In this document: piece by piece, positions 24,583-34,013 of the stretch
Position numbering within the stretch: the stretch's first letter is position 1
How the letters are laid out: each line of letters opens with the position of its first letter
Assembly: GCA_035943635.1 (NCBI GenBank)
Contig: DASZBX010000045.1
Coordinates: forward strand, 1-64,000
Direction of reading: 5' to 3'
Source of the DNA: DASZBX01 sp035943635
Lineage (GTDB): Bacteria; Actinomycetota; Actinomycetes; Streptomycetales; Catenulisporaceae
DNA length: 64,000 bases
Notes under the pieces: model-generated
Seen by the model: only the letters and a program-made list of their open reading frames with translations
What the model was told of the DNA's origin: nothing
Databases searched by the model: none
Position numbers and translations under genes: made by a program

Positions 24583-26070
24583 ATGAGCCGCGCCGCCCAC
24601 CCCGCCGGTCCCCGGCACGCCGACGTCATGCCCGGCGGGGCAGTGTCCGCCGCCCCGGCCGACCTGAACGCGCTGGACCCGAAGGTCTGGCCGCTGACCG
24701 CCGCGCGCACCGACTCCGGCGAGCTTCGCCTGGGCGGGCTGACCGTGTCCGAGCTGGCCCGGGAGCACGGCACCCCGGCCTACCTGGTCGACGAGGCGGA
24801 CTGGCGCGGCCGGGCCCGGGCCTGGCTGGCCGCGTTCCCGGACGTCGACCCGCGGCGCCCGCCGGTGCACTACGCCGGCAAGTCCTTCCTGTCCAAGGCG
24901 GTCGCCCGCTGGGCCGCCGAGGAGGGGCTCGGACTGGACGTGGCCTCCGGCGGCGAACTGGCCGTGGCGCTGGCCGCCGAGTTCCCGCCCGGCCGGATCA
25001 CCATGCACGGCAACAACAAGTCGGCCGCCGAGCTCGACCGCGCGGTCCGGGCCGGGGTCGGCCGGATCGTGCTGGACTCGTTCGAGGAGATCGACCGGCT
25101 GGCCGAGGTGGCGGCCGGGCACGGGGTCGTGGTCGAGGTGATGATCCGGGTCACGGTCGGCGTCGAGGCGCACACGCACGAGTTCATCGCCACCGCGCAC
25201 GAGGACCAGAAGTTCGGCTTCGCGCTGACCGGCGGGGTCGCGGCCGAGGCGGTGCGCCGGGTGCTCAAGTACAGCGTGACCGGGAACGCGGGCGCGCCCG
25301 GCGCCGAGGCGGCGGCGGACGAGGGCGCCGACGTGGCCGGCCCGGGTCCGGCGGCCGGCGGCCTGGAACTGGTCGGCCTGCACTCGCACATCGGCTCGCA
25401 GATCTTCGACACCGCCGGCTTCGAGGTCGCCGCGCACCGGGTGGTCGGGCTGCTGGCCGAGATCGACGCGGAGCACGGCCGGCAGCTGCCCGAGATCGAC
25501 CTCGGCGGGGGCCTGGGCATCGCCTACACCAGCGAGGACGACCCGGCCACGCCCGCCGACATCGTCGGCCGGCTGGTTCAGATCGTGGCCCGCGAGTGCG
25601 CGGCGGCCGGGCTGGCCGCGCCGCACCTGGTGGTCGAGCCGGGCCGGGCCATCTCCGGCACGCCCGGGATCACGCTCTACGAGGTCGGCACGATCAAGCC
25701 GGTCGAGGGGCTGCGCACCTATGTCTCGGTCGACGGCGGGATGAGCGACAACATCCGCACCGCGCTCTACGACGCGCAGTACACCTGCGCGCTGGTCTCG
25801 CGCACCTCAGGCGCCGCGCCGATGCTCAGCCGGGTGGTCGGCAAGCACTGCGAGTCCGGCGACATCGTGGTCCGGGACGCGTGGCTGCCGGCCGACGTGC
25901 GGCCGGGGGACCTGCTGGCGGTGGCGGCCACGGGCGCCTACTGTCGGTCCATGTCGTCCAACTACAACCACCTGCTGCGGCCGCCGGTCGTCGCGGTGCG
26001 CGACGGCGGCTCCCGGGCGATCGTGCGCCGGGAGACCGAGGAGGACCTGCTGGCGCTCGACCTCGGCTAG
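24583..26070 (+). CDS. lysA: Diaminopimelate decarboxylase
   Basis: The 495-residue PLP enzyme makes L-lysine from meso-diaminopimelate. The PLP lysine is in HYAGKSFLSKAV, glycine-rich binding residues are in IDLGGGLGIAY, and the C-terminal active-site cysteine is in KHCESGDI. It begins at ATG 24583, two bases after argS. An Ala/Gly/Asp-rich insertion of about 25 residues sits between the FGF strand region and the conserved LVGLHSHIGSQ motif; it is not typical of the family. Downstream lie the other aspartate-family genes hom, thrC and thrB. Confidence 0.95.
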   Translation: MSRAAHPAGPRHADVMPGGAVSAAPADLNALDPKVWPLTAARTDSGELRLGGLTVSELAREHGTPAYLVDEADWRGRARAWLAAFPDVDPRRPPVHYAGKSFLSKAVARWAAEEGLGLDVASGGELAVALAAEFPPGRITMHGNNKSAAELDRAVRAGVGRIVLDSFEEIDRLAEVAAGHGVVVEVMIRVTVGVEAHTHEFIATAHEDQKFGFALTGGVAAEAVRRVLKYSVTGNAGAPGAEAAADEGADVAGPGPAAGGLELVGLHSHIGSQIFDTAGFEVAAHRVVGLLAEIDAEHGRQLPEIDLGGGLGIAYTSEDDPATPADIVGRLVQIVARECAAAGLAAPHLVVEPGRAISGTPGITLYEVGTIKPVEGLRTYVSVDGGMSDNIRTALYDAQYTCALVSRTSGAAPMLSRVVGKHCESGDIVVRDAWLPADVRPGDLLAVAATGAYCRSMSSNYNHLLRPPVVAVRDGGSRAIVRRETEEDLLALDLG

Positions 26071-26255
26071 CGCACCGGCCGGGGCCCCAACCCCGGCGGG
26101 CCGCGCGGCCGACCCCCGCGGCGGGCCGGGCACTTGATCCCGGGCCGCCGGTGTGACCTACTTGGTCTCAAATATCGGACGTCAGGTCCGGAGGAGCCGC
26201 CGAGGCGGCGAGACTGGAGCACCTGGCATAGAGGAAAGCGAGAGGTTTCGTCATC

Positions 26256-27563
26256 ATGGGCAAGCGTCCACTCAAGGTCGCGCTGTTGGGGTGTGGGGTC
26301 GTCGGCTCCGAGGTCGCCCGGCTCATGACGACGACGGGGGCCGACCTGGCCGCCCGGATCGGGCGCAACGAGCAGTTCGAGGGGATCGAGCTGGCCGGGA
26401 TCGCGGTGCGCCGGCCGAACCGGGTGCGCGACCTCGCGGTGGACCGCTCGCTGCTCACCACGGACGCGATGGCGCTGGTCAAACGACCGGACATCGACGT
26501 GGTGATCGAGGTCATCGGCGGGATCGAGCCGTCCCTGACCCTGCTGCGCACCGCGATGGAGAACGGCGCGAGCGTGGTCACCGCGAACAAGGCGCTGCTG
26601 GCCCAGGAACTGGCCGGGCTGCACGAGGTGGCCCGGCGCAGCGGCGTGGACCTGTACTACGAGGCCGCCGTGGCCGGGGCGATCCCGCTGCTGCGCCCGC
26701 TGCGCGAGTCCGTGGTCGGCGACCGGGTCCGGCGGGTGCTGGGCATCGTCAACGGCACCACCAACTTCATCCTGGACCGGATGGACACCACCGGGGCCGG
26801 GTTCGCCGAGGCCCTGGACGAGGCCACCGCGCTCGGCTACGCCGAGGCCGACCCGACCGCGGACATCGAGGGCTTCGACGCCGCGGCCAAGGCCGCGATC
26901 CTGGCCTCGCTCGCCTTCCACACCACGGTCACCGCGGCCGACGTCTACCGCGAGGGCATCACCGAGGTCACCGCGGCCGACATCGCCTCCGCCCGGGAGA
27001 TGAACTCCGTGGTCAAGCTGCTGGCGATCTGCGAGCTGGACCCGTCCGGCCGGGCGGTCACCGCCCGGGTGCACCCGGCGATGATCCCGCGCAGCCACCC
27101 GCTGGCGAACGTGCGCGAGGCCTACAACGCGGTCTTCGTCGAGGCCGAGGCGGCCGGGCAGCTGATGTTCTACGGCGCCGGGGCCGGGGGCACGCCGACC
27201 GCCAGCGCGGTGCTCGGCGACCTGGTCGCGGCCTGCCGGAACAAGATCAGCGGCAGCCGCGGGACGACCGTGGACGGCTACGCCGACCTGGTCGTGCAGT
27301 CCATGGGCCAGGCCCGCACCCGCTACCACATCTCGCTGGACGTGGACGACAAGGCCGGGGTGCTGGCCCAGGTGGCCACCGTGTTCGCCCAGCACGACGT
27401 CTCCATCCAGACCGTGCGCCAGTCCGGCCGGGGCGACGACGCCCGGCTGGTGGTGGCCACCCACTGGGCCACCGACGCGGCGCTGGCCGCGACCGTGGAG
27501 AGCTTGCGTTCGCTAGACACCGTCCGGGACGTCGCGTCCGTCATGCGCGTCGAGGGCGATTAG
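26256..27563 (+). CDS. hom: Homoserine dehydrogenase
   Basis: The 435-residue enzyme reduces aspartate semialdehyde to homoserine with NAD(P)H. It has an N-terminal Rossmann fold (ALLGCGVVGSEVARLM), the VVTANKALLA motif, the catalytic-domain segment GIVNGTTNFILDRM, and a C-terminal ACT domain (KAGVLAQVATVFAQHDVSIQ) that normally gives threonine feedback inhibition. ATG 26256 is preceded by GAGAGG. The 185-base gap after lysA is GC-rich and may hold a promoter (TTGATC at 26134). Confidence 0.95.
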   Translation: MGKRPLKVALLGCGVVGSEVARLMTTTGADLAARIGRNEQFEGIELAGIAVRRPNRVRDLAVDRSLLTTDAMALVKRPDIDVVIEVIGGIEPSLTLLRTAMENGASVVTANKALLAQELAGLHEVARRSGVDLYYEAAVAGAIPLLRPLRESVVGDRVRRVLGIVNGTTNFILDRMDTTGAGFAEALDEATALGYAEADPTADIEGFDAAAKAAILASLAFHTTVTAADVYREGITEVTAADIASAREMNSVVKLLAICELDPSGRAVTARVHPAMIPRSHPLANVREAYNAVFVEAEAAGQLMFYGAGAGGTPTASAVLGDLVAACRNKISGSRGTTVDGYADLVVQSMGQARTRYHISLDVDDKAGVLAQVATVFAQHDVSIQTVRQSGRGDDARLVVATHWATDAALAATVESLRSLDTVRDVASVMRVEGD

Positions 27564-27594
27564 GGCCCGACAGCCGAAAGGGAATGGAATCGCC

Positions 27595-28740
27595 ATGTCA
27601 GTCACAACCGCCGAGGCGCTCGGCCAGGAGGCCGCCGGGCTGACCCGGCACACGGACGCCGTCCCGGGCGGGTCCCGGGCGCGCGGGCAGTGGCGCGGGG
27701 TGATCGAGGAGTTCCGCGACCGGCTGCCGGTCTGCGCCGCGACCCCGGTGGTCACCCTGGGCGAGGGCGGCACCCCGCTGGTCCGCGCGAACGTGGTCTC
27801 CGAACTCACCGGGTGTGAGGTTTATCTCAAAGTCGAGGGCGGCAACCCGACCGGGTCGTTCAAGGACCGCGGGATGACGATGGCCATCTCCAAGGCCGCC
27901 GAGGAGGGCGCCAAGGCGGTCATCTGCGCCTCCACCGGCAACACCAGCGCCTCGGCCGCAGCCTACGCGGTGCGCGCCGGGATGGTCTGCGCGGTGCTGA
28001 TCCCGGACGGCAAGATCGCGATGGGCAAGCTCAGCCAGGCCCTGGCCCACGGCGCCAAGATCCTGCAGGTGGCCGGCAACTTCGACGACTGCCTGGACCT
28101 GGCCCGCGGCCTGTCCGACAACTATCCGGTCGCCCTGGTCAACTCGGTCAACCCGTTCCGGCTGGCCGGGCAGAAGTCGGCCGCGTTCGAGATCGTGGAC
28201 GCACTCGGCGACGCGCCCGAGGTGCACGTGCTGCCGGTCGGCAACGCCGGCAACATCTCCGCCTACTGGATGGGCTACTCCGAGTACGCCGCGGCGGGCC
28301 TGAGCACCCGCCGGCCGCGGATGTTCGGCTTCCAGGCGGCCGGCGCGGCCCCGTTCGTGCAGGGCTCCCCGGTGGCCAACCCGCAGACCATCGCCACCGC
28401 GATCCGGATCGGCAGCCCGGCCTCCTGGGACCTGGCGTCCAACGCCCGGGACGAGTCCGGCGGCCTGATCGAGGCGGTCACCGACCGGCAGATCCTGTCC
28501 GCCTACCGGCTGCTGTCCACCCGCGAGGGCGTGTTCGTCGAGCCGGCCAGCGCGGCCGGGGTGGCCGGACTGCTGCACCTGACCGAGCAGGGCCGGCTCG
28601 ACCCGGGCCAGCGGATCGTGGTCACGGTCACCGGCAACGGCCTGAAGGACCCGGAGTGGGCGATCAGCGGCGCGCCGACCCCGCCGAAGGTCGCCGTGGA
28701 CGCCGCCGCCGCGGCCGCCGTGCTCGGCCTGACCGGCTGA
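27595..28740 (+). CDS. thrC: Threonine synthase
   Basis: The 381-residue PLP enzyme converts O-phosphohomoserine to threonine. The PLP-binding lysine is in NPTGSFKDRGMT, and the phosphate-binding loop is VLPVGNAGNISAYWMG. It starts at ATG 27595, 31 bases after hom, following GAAAGGGAA. Its stop shares a base with the thrB start (TGATG), so the last two pathway genes are coupled. Confidence 0.95.
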   Translation: MSVTTAEALGQEAAGLTRHTDAVPGGSRARGQWRGVIEEFRDRLPVCAATPVVTLGEGGTPLVRANVVSELTGCEVYLKVEGGNPTGSFKDRGMTMAISKAAEEGAKAVICASTGNTSASAAAYAVRAGMVCAVLIPDGKIAMGKLSQALAHGAKILQVAGNFDDCLDLARGLSDNYPVALVNSVNPFRLAGQKSAAFEIVDALGDAPEVHVLPVGNAGNISAYWMGYSEYAAAGLSTRRPRMFGFQAAGAAPFVQGSPVANPQTIATAIRIGSPASWDLASNARDESGGLIEAVTDRQILSAYRLLSTREGVFVEPASAAGVAGLLHLTEQGRLDPGQRIVVTVTGNGLKDPEWAISGAPTPPKVAVDAAAAAAVLGLTG

Positions 28741-29831
28741 TGCCCGAGTTCCGCACCGGGCCGGTCACGGTCCGCCCGCCGGCCACCAGCGCCAACCTCG
28801 GGCCCGGGTTCGACGCCTTCGGGCTCGCCCTGGAACTGCGCGACGAGGTGACCGTCGAAGCCTTCGACGACGCCTCGGCCGCGGCCGCGGACGGCTCCGG
28901 CCTGAGTGTGGAAGTGCTCGGCGAAGGCGCCGGCGAGGTGCCGCTGGACGAGCGGCACCTGCTTGTCAGGTCCCTGCGCGCGGCCTTCGACCTGCTCGGC
29001 GGACAGCCGGCCGGGCTGCGGGTGCGCTGCGTCAACCGGATCCCGCACGGCCGCGGCCTGGGCTCGTCCTCGGCCGCGATCTGCGCCGGCCTGGTCGCCG
29101 CCCGCGCGCTGGTCGAGGGCGGGGACAAGCTGCTCGACGACGAGGCCCTGCTCGACCTGGCCACCCGGATCGAGGGCCACCCGGACAACGTCGCACCCTG
29201 TCTCGCCGGCGGGCTCACCATCGCCTGGACGACAACGGGCGAGCAGGACGGGCCCGGCCCCGCGCCGGCCGCGCCGCACGCTCAGGGCCCTGCGTCGAAG
29301 GAGAACCCTGAGGCAGCCGGGACGCCCGGAGCGCACGAGCACTGCGGTCCGCCCGAGGCGGTCGCGACCCGCGCCCACGCACTGCGGCTGGACCCGGTGC
29401 CGGAGCTGTGTCCGGTGGTGTTCATCCCGGCCGCGGCGCTGGCCACCGCGGTCGCCCGGGGCCTGCTGCCGGCCGAGGTGCCGCACCGGGACGCGGCCTT
29501 CAACGCCGGCCGGGCCGGACTGCTGGTCGCGGCATTGACGCAGCCGGGCCTGACCCCCCATCATCGCAGTGTGCTCTTGTACGCGGGCACCCGGGACCGC
29601 CTGCACCAGGGCTACCGGGCCCCCGCGATGCCGGACAGCGCCGCGCTCGTCGAACAGCTGAGCGCGCTGCGGATCCCGGCGGCGGTGTCGGGGGCCGGAC
29701 CCACCGTGCTGGCCCTGGCGGTCGGCGCCGGACAGGCCCGCGAGGCCCTGGAGCACGCCCCGGCCGACGTCACGGCGATGATCGCCGCCGTGGCGGCCGA
29801 GGGCGTGGTGGTGCAGTACCGGGCGGCGTGA
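28740..29831 (+). CDS. thrB: Homoserine kinase
   Basis: The 363-residue GHMP-family kinase phosphorylates homoserine. Conserved parts are the N-terminal PATSANLGPGFDAFGLAL and the ATP-binding loop PHGRGLGSSSAAI. ATG 28740 overlaps the thrC stop. A Pro/Ala/Gly-rich insertion of about 45 residues (around 162-205) interrupts the middle of the protein and makes it longer than the usual size of roughly 310 residues. The insertion should lie in a surface loop. hom, thrC and thrB form one threonine operon. Confidence 0.94.
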   Translation: MPEFRTGPVTVRPPATSANLGPGFDAFGLALELRDEVTVEAFDDASAAAADGSGLSVEVLGEGAGEVPLDERHLLVRSLRAAFDLLGGQPAGLRVRCVNRIPHGRGLGSSSAAICAGLVAARALVEGGDKLLDDEALLDLATRIEGHPDNVAPCLAGGLTIAWTTTGEQDGPGPAPAAPHAQGPASKENPEAAGTPGAHEHCGPPEAVATRAHALRLDPVPELCPVVFIPAAALATAVARGLLPAEVPHRDAAFNAGRAGLLVAALTQPGLTPHHRSVLLYAGTRDRLHQGYRAPAMPDSAALVEQLSALRIPAAVSGAGPTVLALAVGAGQAREALEHAPADVTAMIAAVAAEGVVVQYRAA

Positions 29832-30263
29832 AACAACACGCCGCGAATCTTTGCGAGGGCGGGGAATGCTATCTTGGCTCAAGAGTGTTAATGTCATAGC
29901 TGCACCCGTTGTTAACCCCGGCCAGAGACTGTGCTTTTCGGCAGAAGGCCGACGGCCGGGTGTATCCGGGCGGATCTCATTGTCGGCATTGCGCCAGCAT
30001 TGTGCCGTGCGGCCCCCTTCCACCTGTTTCCCTGCGGCTACCTCGTGTCGCCGGCGGCAGATCGGGCGGGCGGGTTGTCCAACCTCTGAGCGCGGGATTA
30101 AAGCGCTCACCACCTAATAACACCCGGTACACGACACAGTGTGCCCGGTGAGAAACCTCCGCCTCCGGCTGGCTGCCGAAAATCCAGCCACGGGGCATGA
30201 CCGGTCGCCGGGCCGGCTTCTTGCAGAAGCCGTCGCGGCGCCCGCTCCAGGGAAGGACCCTTC
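29832..30263 (+). other. Long rho leader with candidate promoter
   Basis: This 432-base non-coding stretch separates thrB from rho. An extended -10 element, TGC followed by TATCTT, is at 29867-29875. That would give a leader of about 380 bases. A hairpin of 8 bp with a 3-base loop (30214-30232) lies just before the rho ribosome site GGGAAGGA. Long rho leaders often allow autoregulation by Rho. I see no convincing small gene. Confidence 0.5.
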
Positions 30264-32258
30264 GTGAGCGATACCACCGAACTGACCTCCGCCGACCAGC
30301 TGCAGGCCATGGTGCTGCCCAAACTGCGGCTCAAGGCCGCTGAACTCGGCATCACGGGCATCGCCCGGATGACCAAGGGCCCGTTGATCGAGGCCATTCA
30401 GCAGCGCCAGGGCGGAACGTCCAGTCGACGTGGTGCCAAGGCCCCCGCAGTCGCGGAAGCCGAACCGGCGGCCGAGCCGGCCAAGCCGGACGCCCCGGCG
30501 CGCGCCGAGCGTGCCCCGGGCCGCCGCCGGGCCGCGGCACCGCAGCAGCGCATCCCCGAGCAGGCCGGCGCCGCCGTCGCCGCCGAGCCCAAGCCGGCCG
30601 CGGTCAAGGCCGAGGCCAAGAGCGTCCAGCCCAAGGACGCCGAGCCCAAGGCCGAGCCGGCCCGGGCGGCCGAGCCGCGGACCGAGCCGGCCGCCGTCGC
30701 CCCCGCCGCCGGACCGGCCACGGCCGAGCCGGCCGCGCAGCCCTCGCGGCGCGAGCGCAACCGGGACCGGGGCAACCGCAACCGGGACCGCAACGGCCGG
30801 GAGGCCGCCGCCGCCGAGCGCCCGGCCGCCCAGCCGGTCGCCGCGGCCGCCGCACCCGCCGCCGCGCCGTCGAACCAGGCCGGCCAGGCCGGCCAGTCGA
30901 ACCAGGCGAACCAGCAGGCCGAGGACGACGGCTTCGACAACCGCAACCAGCGCAGCCGCTACCGCGACCGCAACGACCGAGGCGGCAACGAGCGGGGCAA
31001 CGACCGCGGCGGCAACGACCGCGGCCGCGGCCGGGACCGCAACAACCGCAACCGGCGCGAGTTCGACGGCGGCGCCGAGCCGACCTTCAGCGAGGACGAC
31101 GTCTTCCTGCCGGTGGCCGGCATCCTGGACGTGCTCGACAGCTACGCCTTCGTGCGCACCTCCGGCTACCTGCCCGGCCCGGACGACGTCTACGTCTCCC
31201 TGGCCCAGGTCCGCCGGTACGCCCTGCGCAAGGGCGACGCCGTGGTCGGCGCGGTGCGCCAGCCGCGCGAGGGCGAGCGCCGGGAGAAGTTCAACGCCCT
31301 GATCAAGCTGGACAGCGTCAACGGGGTGACCCCGGAGGAGAACCGGGAGGTGCGCGACCCGCGCAGCCCCAAGCACCAGCCGGAGTTCGCCAAGCTGACC
31401 CCGCTCTACCCGCAGGAGCGGCTGCGGCTGGAGACCGAGGGCTCGATCCTGTCGACCCGGATCATCGACCTGGTCTGCCCGATCGGCAAGGGCCAGCGCG
31501 GCCTGATCGTCTCCCCGCCCAAGGCCGGCAAGACCATGGTCCTGCAGGCGATGGCCAACGCGATCACGATCAACAACCCCGAAGTGCACCTGATGGTGGT
31601 GCTGGTGGACGAGCGGCCCGAAGAGGTCACCGACATGCAGCGCTCGGTCAAGGGCGAGGTGATCGCCTCGACCTTCGACCGGCCGGCCGAGGACCACACC
31701 ACGGTGGCCGAACTGGCCATCGAGCGGGCCAAGCGCCTGGTCGAGCTCGGCCACGACGTGGTGGTCCTGCTCGACTCGATCACCCGCCTGGGCCGCGCCT
31801 ACAACCTCTCGGCCCCCGCCTCCGGCCGGATCATGTCCGGCGGTGTCGACTCGACCGCGCTCTACCCGCCGAAGCGGTTCTTCGGCGCGGCCCGCAACAT
31901 CGAGTTCGGCGGCTCGCTGACCATCCTGGCCACCGCGCTGGTGGAGACCGGCTCCAAGGCCGACGAGGTGATCTTCGAGGAGTTCAAGGGCACCGGCAAC
32001 ATGGAGCTCAAGCTCGACCGCCGGCTGGCCGACAAGCGACTGTTCCCGGCCGTGGACGTGGACGCCTCCAGCACCCGCAAGGAGGAGATCCTGCTCGGCG
32101 CCGAGGAGCTCGCCGTGGTCTGGCGCCTGCGCCGGCTGCTGCACTCGCTGGACCAGCAGCAGTCGATCGAGCTCCTGCTCGACCAGATGCGCAAGACCAA
32201 GTCCAACGTCGAGCTGCTGATGACCGTGCAGCGGAACATGCCCAACAACGGCGAATAG
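30264..32258 (+). CDS. rho: Transcription termination factor Rho, with long insertion
   Basis: This 664-residue hexameric RNA helicase ends transcription at C-rich unstructured RNA. The Rho N-terminal helical domain is at about 1-50. A long insertion of low complexity follows (about 55-270), first Ala/Pro/Glu-rich and then rich in Arg, Asn, Asp and Gly, as in other actinobacterial Rho proteins where it helps bind structured GC-rich RNA. The OSF RNA-binding domain starts near GILDVLDSYAFVR. Walker A is SPPKAGKT at about 417-424. The start is GTG 30264 after GGGAAGGA. Confidence 0.96.
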   Translation: MSDTTELTSADQLQAMVLPKLRLKAAELGITGIARMTKGPLIEAIQQRQGGTSSRRGAKAPAVAEAEPAAEPAKPDAPARAERAPGRRRAAAPQQRIPEQAGAAVAAEPKPAAVKAEAKSVQPKDAEPKAEPARAAEPRTEPAAVAPAAGPATAEPAAQPSRRERNRDRGNRNRDRNGREAAAAERPAAQPVAAAAAPAAAPSNQAGQAGQSNQANQQAEDDGFDNRNQRSRYRDRNDRGGNERGNDRGGNDRGRGRDRNNRNRREFDGGAEPTFSEDDVFLPVAGILDVLDSYAFVRTSGYLPGPDDVYVSLAQVRRYALRKGDAVVGAVRQPREGERREKFNALIKLDSVNGVTPEENREVRDPRSPKHQPEFAKLTPLYPQERLRLETEGSILSTRIIDLVCPIGKGQRGLIVSPPKAGKTMVLQAMANAITINNPEVHLMVVLVDERPEEVTDMQRSVKGEVIASTFDRPAEDHTTVAELAIERAKRLVELGHDVVVLLDSITRLGRAYNLSAPASGRIMSGGVDSTALYPPKRFFGAARNIEFGGSLTILATALVETGSKADEVIFEEFKGTGNMELKLDRRLADKRLFPAVDVDASSTRKEEILLGAEELAVVWRLRRLLHSLDQQQSIELLLDQMRKTKSNVELLMTVQRNMPNNGE

Positions 32259-32264
32259 CCGTCG

Positions 32265-32294
32265 CGTCCGGACCCGGGTGACCGGGTCCGGACG
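32265..32294 (+). terminator. Hairpin terminator after rho
   Basis: A 13-bp perfect stem (32265-32277 with 32282-32294) closes a GTGA tetraloop, starting 7 bases after the rho stop. No U-run follows. Confidence 0.7.
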
Positions 32295-32311
32295 ACCACG
32301 CCCGACCATCG

Positions 32312-32369
32312 GAGCGGGAGGTTGTCCCACGGTGCCCGCGAGGCCACGGTGGGAATAAACCTCCCGCTC
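32312..32369 (+). repeat. Large inverted repeat overlapping the rpmE promoter
   Basis: A 12-bp perfect outer stem (32312-32323 with 32358-32369) encloses a partly paired inner region (TCCCAC with GTGGGA). The right arm covers the spacer of the rpmE promoter. It may be a terminator for rho transcripts or a regulator-binding site. Confidence 0.5.
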
Positions 32370-32377
32370 TGCGTGTA
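32351..32377 (+). promoter_or_regulatory. Sigma-R-like promoter of rpmE
   Basis: GGGAAT at 32351-32356 is followed, 18 bases later, by GTA at 32375-32377. The consensus for SigR (thiol-oxidative stress) is GGGAAT-N18/19-GTT. In Streptomyces coelicolor rpmE belongs to the SigR regulon, which supports the match. TAGAGT at 32376-32381 could serve a housekeeping promoter at the same place. Confidence 0.5.
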
Positions 32378-32475
32378 GAGTGGTACGTCGGTCCCGGTTC
32401 CCGCGAATGCGGGCGGTCTGTCCGCCCAGCAGCTGCGACCCGGCGGCCCTTCTCGCGAATCCCAAGGAGTACATC

Positions 32476-32700
32476 GTGAAGCCCGGTATCCACCCCGAGT
32501 ACGTGGTCACCCAGGTGACCTGCACCTGCGGCGCGTCGTTCGCCACCCGGTCCACCGCCACCAGCGGCAAGATCAGCACGGACGTCTGCTCCCAGTGCCA
32601 CCCCTTCTACACCGGCAAGCAGAAGATTCTCGACACCGGCGGCCGGGTCGCGAAGTTCGAAGCCCGCTTCGGCAAGAAGACCACCAGCACCACCGACTAG
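32476..32700 (+). CDS. rpmE: Ribosomal protein L31, zinc-binding type
   Basis: The 74-residue large-subunit protein starts at GTG 32476 after AAGGAG. Cysteines 16, 18, 38 and 41 (C-x-C and C-x2-C) form the zinc site, so this is the zinc-containing paralogue. Loss of the zinc site under thiol stress or zinc lack is the known reason for its stress regulation in actinomycetes. The SigR-like promoter upstream fits that. It stands between rho and prfA, the standard actinobacterial order. Confidence 0.96.
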   Translation: MKPGIHPEYVVTQVTCTCGASFATRSTATSGKISTDVCSQCHPFYTGKQKILDTGGRVAKFEARFGKKTTSTTD

Positions 32701-32840
32701 CGCGCTCGACGGCGCCGACGCCCGACCCGTGCCCGCACGGAGCCCGCGGCAGTCGGCGCCGTCTTGTCATGTGGGACGACCGGCAAGGCCCGAACGGCCG
32801 GGGGCGAAGACGACGCAGGAGCGACCAAGGAGTGGGTGCG

Positions 32841-33920
32841 GTGTTCGAGGCCATTGAGGAGCTGCTGGTCGAGCATGCCGACCTGGAGCGGCGCCTGGCC
32901 GACCCGGGCGTGCACGGCGACCAGGCGGTGGCCCGCAAGCTCGGCAAGCGCTACGCCGAGCTCGGCCCGATCGTCGAGGCCTACACCGCCTACCAGGCGA
33001 ACGCCGGGGACATCGCCACCGCCCGGGAACTGGCCCAGGTCGACCTGGACTTCACCGCCGAGATCGAGACCCTGGCGCAGCAGCGGACCGAGATCGAGCT
33101 GCGCCTGCAGCACCTGCTGATCCCGCGCGACCCGCTGGACGACAAGGACTGCATCCTGGAGGTCAAGGCCGGCGAGGGCGGCCAGGAGTCGATGCTGTTC
33201 GCCGGCGACCTGCTCCGGATGTACCTGCGCTACGCCGAGCGCCAGCACTGGAAGACCGAGATCATCGACTCCACCGAGTCCGACCTCGGCGGCTACAAGG
33301 ACGTCTCGCTCGCGGTGAAGTTCCGCGGCGGCAGCCCGCAGCCGGGCGAGGGGATCTGGGCCCGGCTGAAGTACGAGGGCGGGGTGCACCGGGTCCAGCG
33401 GGTCCCGGTGACCGAGTCCCAGGGCCGGATCCACACCTCGGCCGCCGGGGTGCTGGTGCTGCCCGAGGCCGAGGAGGTCGAGGTCGAGATCAACCAGAAC
33501 GACCTGCGGATCGACGTGTTCCGCTCCTCCGGCCCCGGCGGCCAGTCGGTCAACACCACCGACTCGGCGGTGCGGATCACCCACCTGCCGACCGGCGTGG
33601 TGGTCTCCTGCCAGAACGAGAAGTCGCAGCTGCAGAACAAGGAGTCGGCGATGCGCATCCTGCGCGCCCGGCTGCTCGCCTTCGCCCAGGAGGAGGCCGA
33701 GAAGGAGGCGTCGGACGTCCGGCGCAGCCAGATCCGCACGGTGGACCGATCCGAGCGGATCCGAACGTACAACTTCCCGGAGAACCGCCTGTCGGACCAC
33801 CGCACCGGGTTCAAGTCCTACAATCTGGACCAGGTGCTGGACGGCGACCTGGACCCGGTGATCCAGTCCTGCGTCGACGCGGACCTGGCGGCCAAGCTGT
33901 CCGGATCGGCGCACGCGTAG
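32841..33920 (+). CDS. prfA: Peptide chain release factor 1
   Basis: The 359-residue protein recognises UAA and UAG stop codons and triggers peptide release. The catalytic GGQ is in SSGPGGQSVNTTDSAVRITH, whose glutamine is the substrate of PrmC encoded next. The start GTG 32841 lies 8 bases after AAGGAG; GTG 32832 is an alternative. The predicted codon-recognition loop precedes the GGQ domain in the normal order. prmC follows after 93 bases. Confidence 0.96.
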   Translation: MFEAIEELLVEHADLERRLADPGVHGDQAVARKLGKRYAELGPIVEAYTAYQANAGDIATARELAQVDLDFTAEIETLAQQRTEIELRLQHLLIPRDPLDDKDCILEVKAGEGGQESMLFAGDLLRMYLRYAERQHWKTEIIDSTESDLGGYKDVSLAVKFRGGSPQPGEGIWARLKYEGGVHRVQRVPVTESQGRIHTSAAGVLVLPEAEEVEVEINQNDLRIDVFRSSGPGGQSVNTTDSAVRITHLPTGVVVSCQNEKSQLQNKESAMRILRARLLAFAQEEAEKEASDVRRSQIRTVDRSERIRTYNFPENRLSDHRTGFKSYNLDQVLDGDLDPVIQSCVDADLAAKLSGSAHA

Positions 33921-34013
33921 CAGGAACCGTCCGGCGCACGGGCAACGGTGCGTCGGCAGCGGCGGGGCAGGGCAAAAGGAAACCGTGGAGACCGTGCTGA
34001 AGGAAAGCGTCCG

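Noticed and set aside
29851..30117. Small open frame in the rho leader
   Set aside because: Its composition is not protein-like, it lacks a convincing ribosome site, and it lies in a typical long rho leader.
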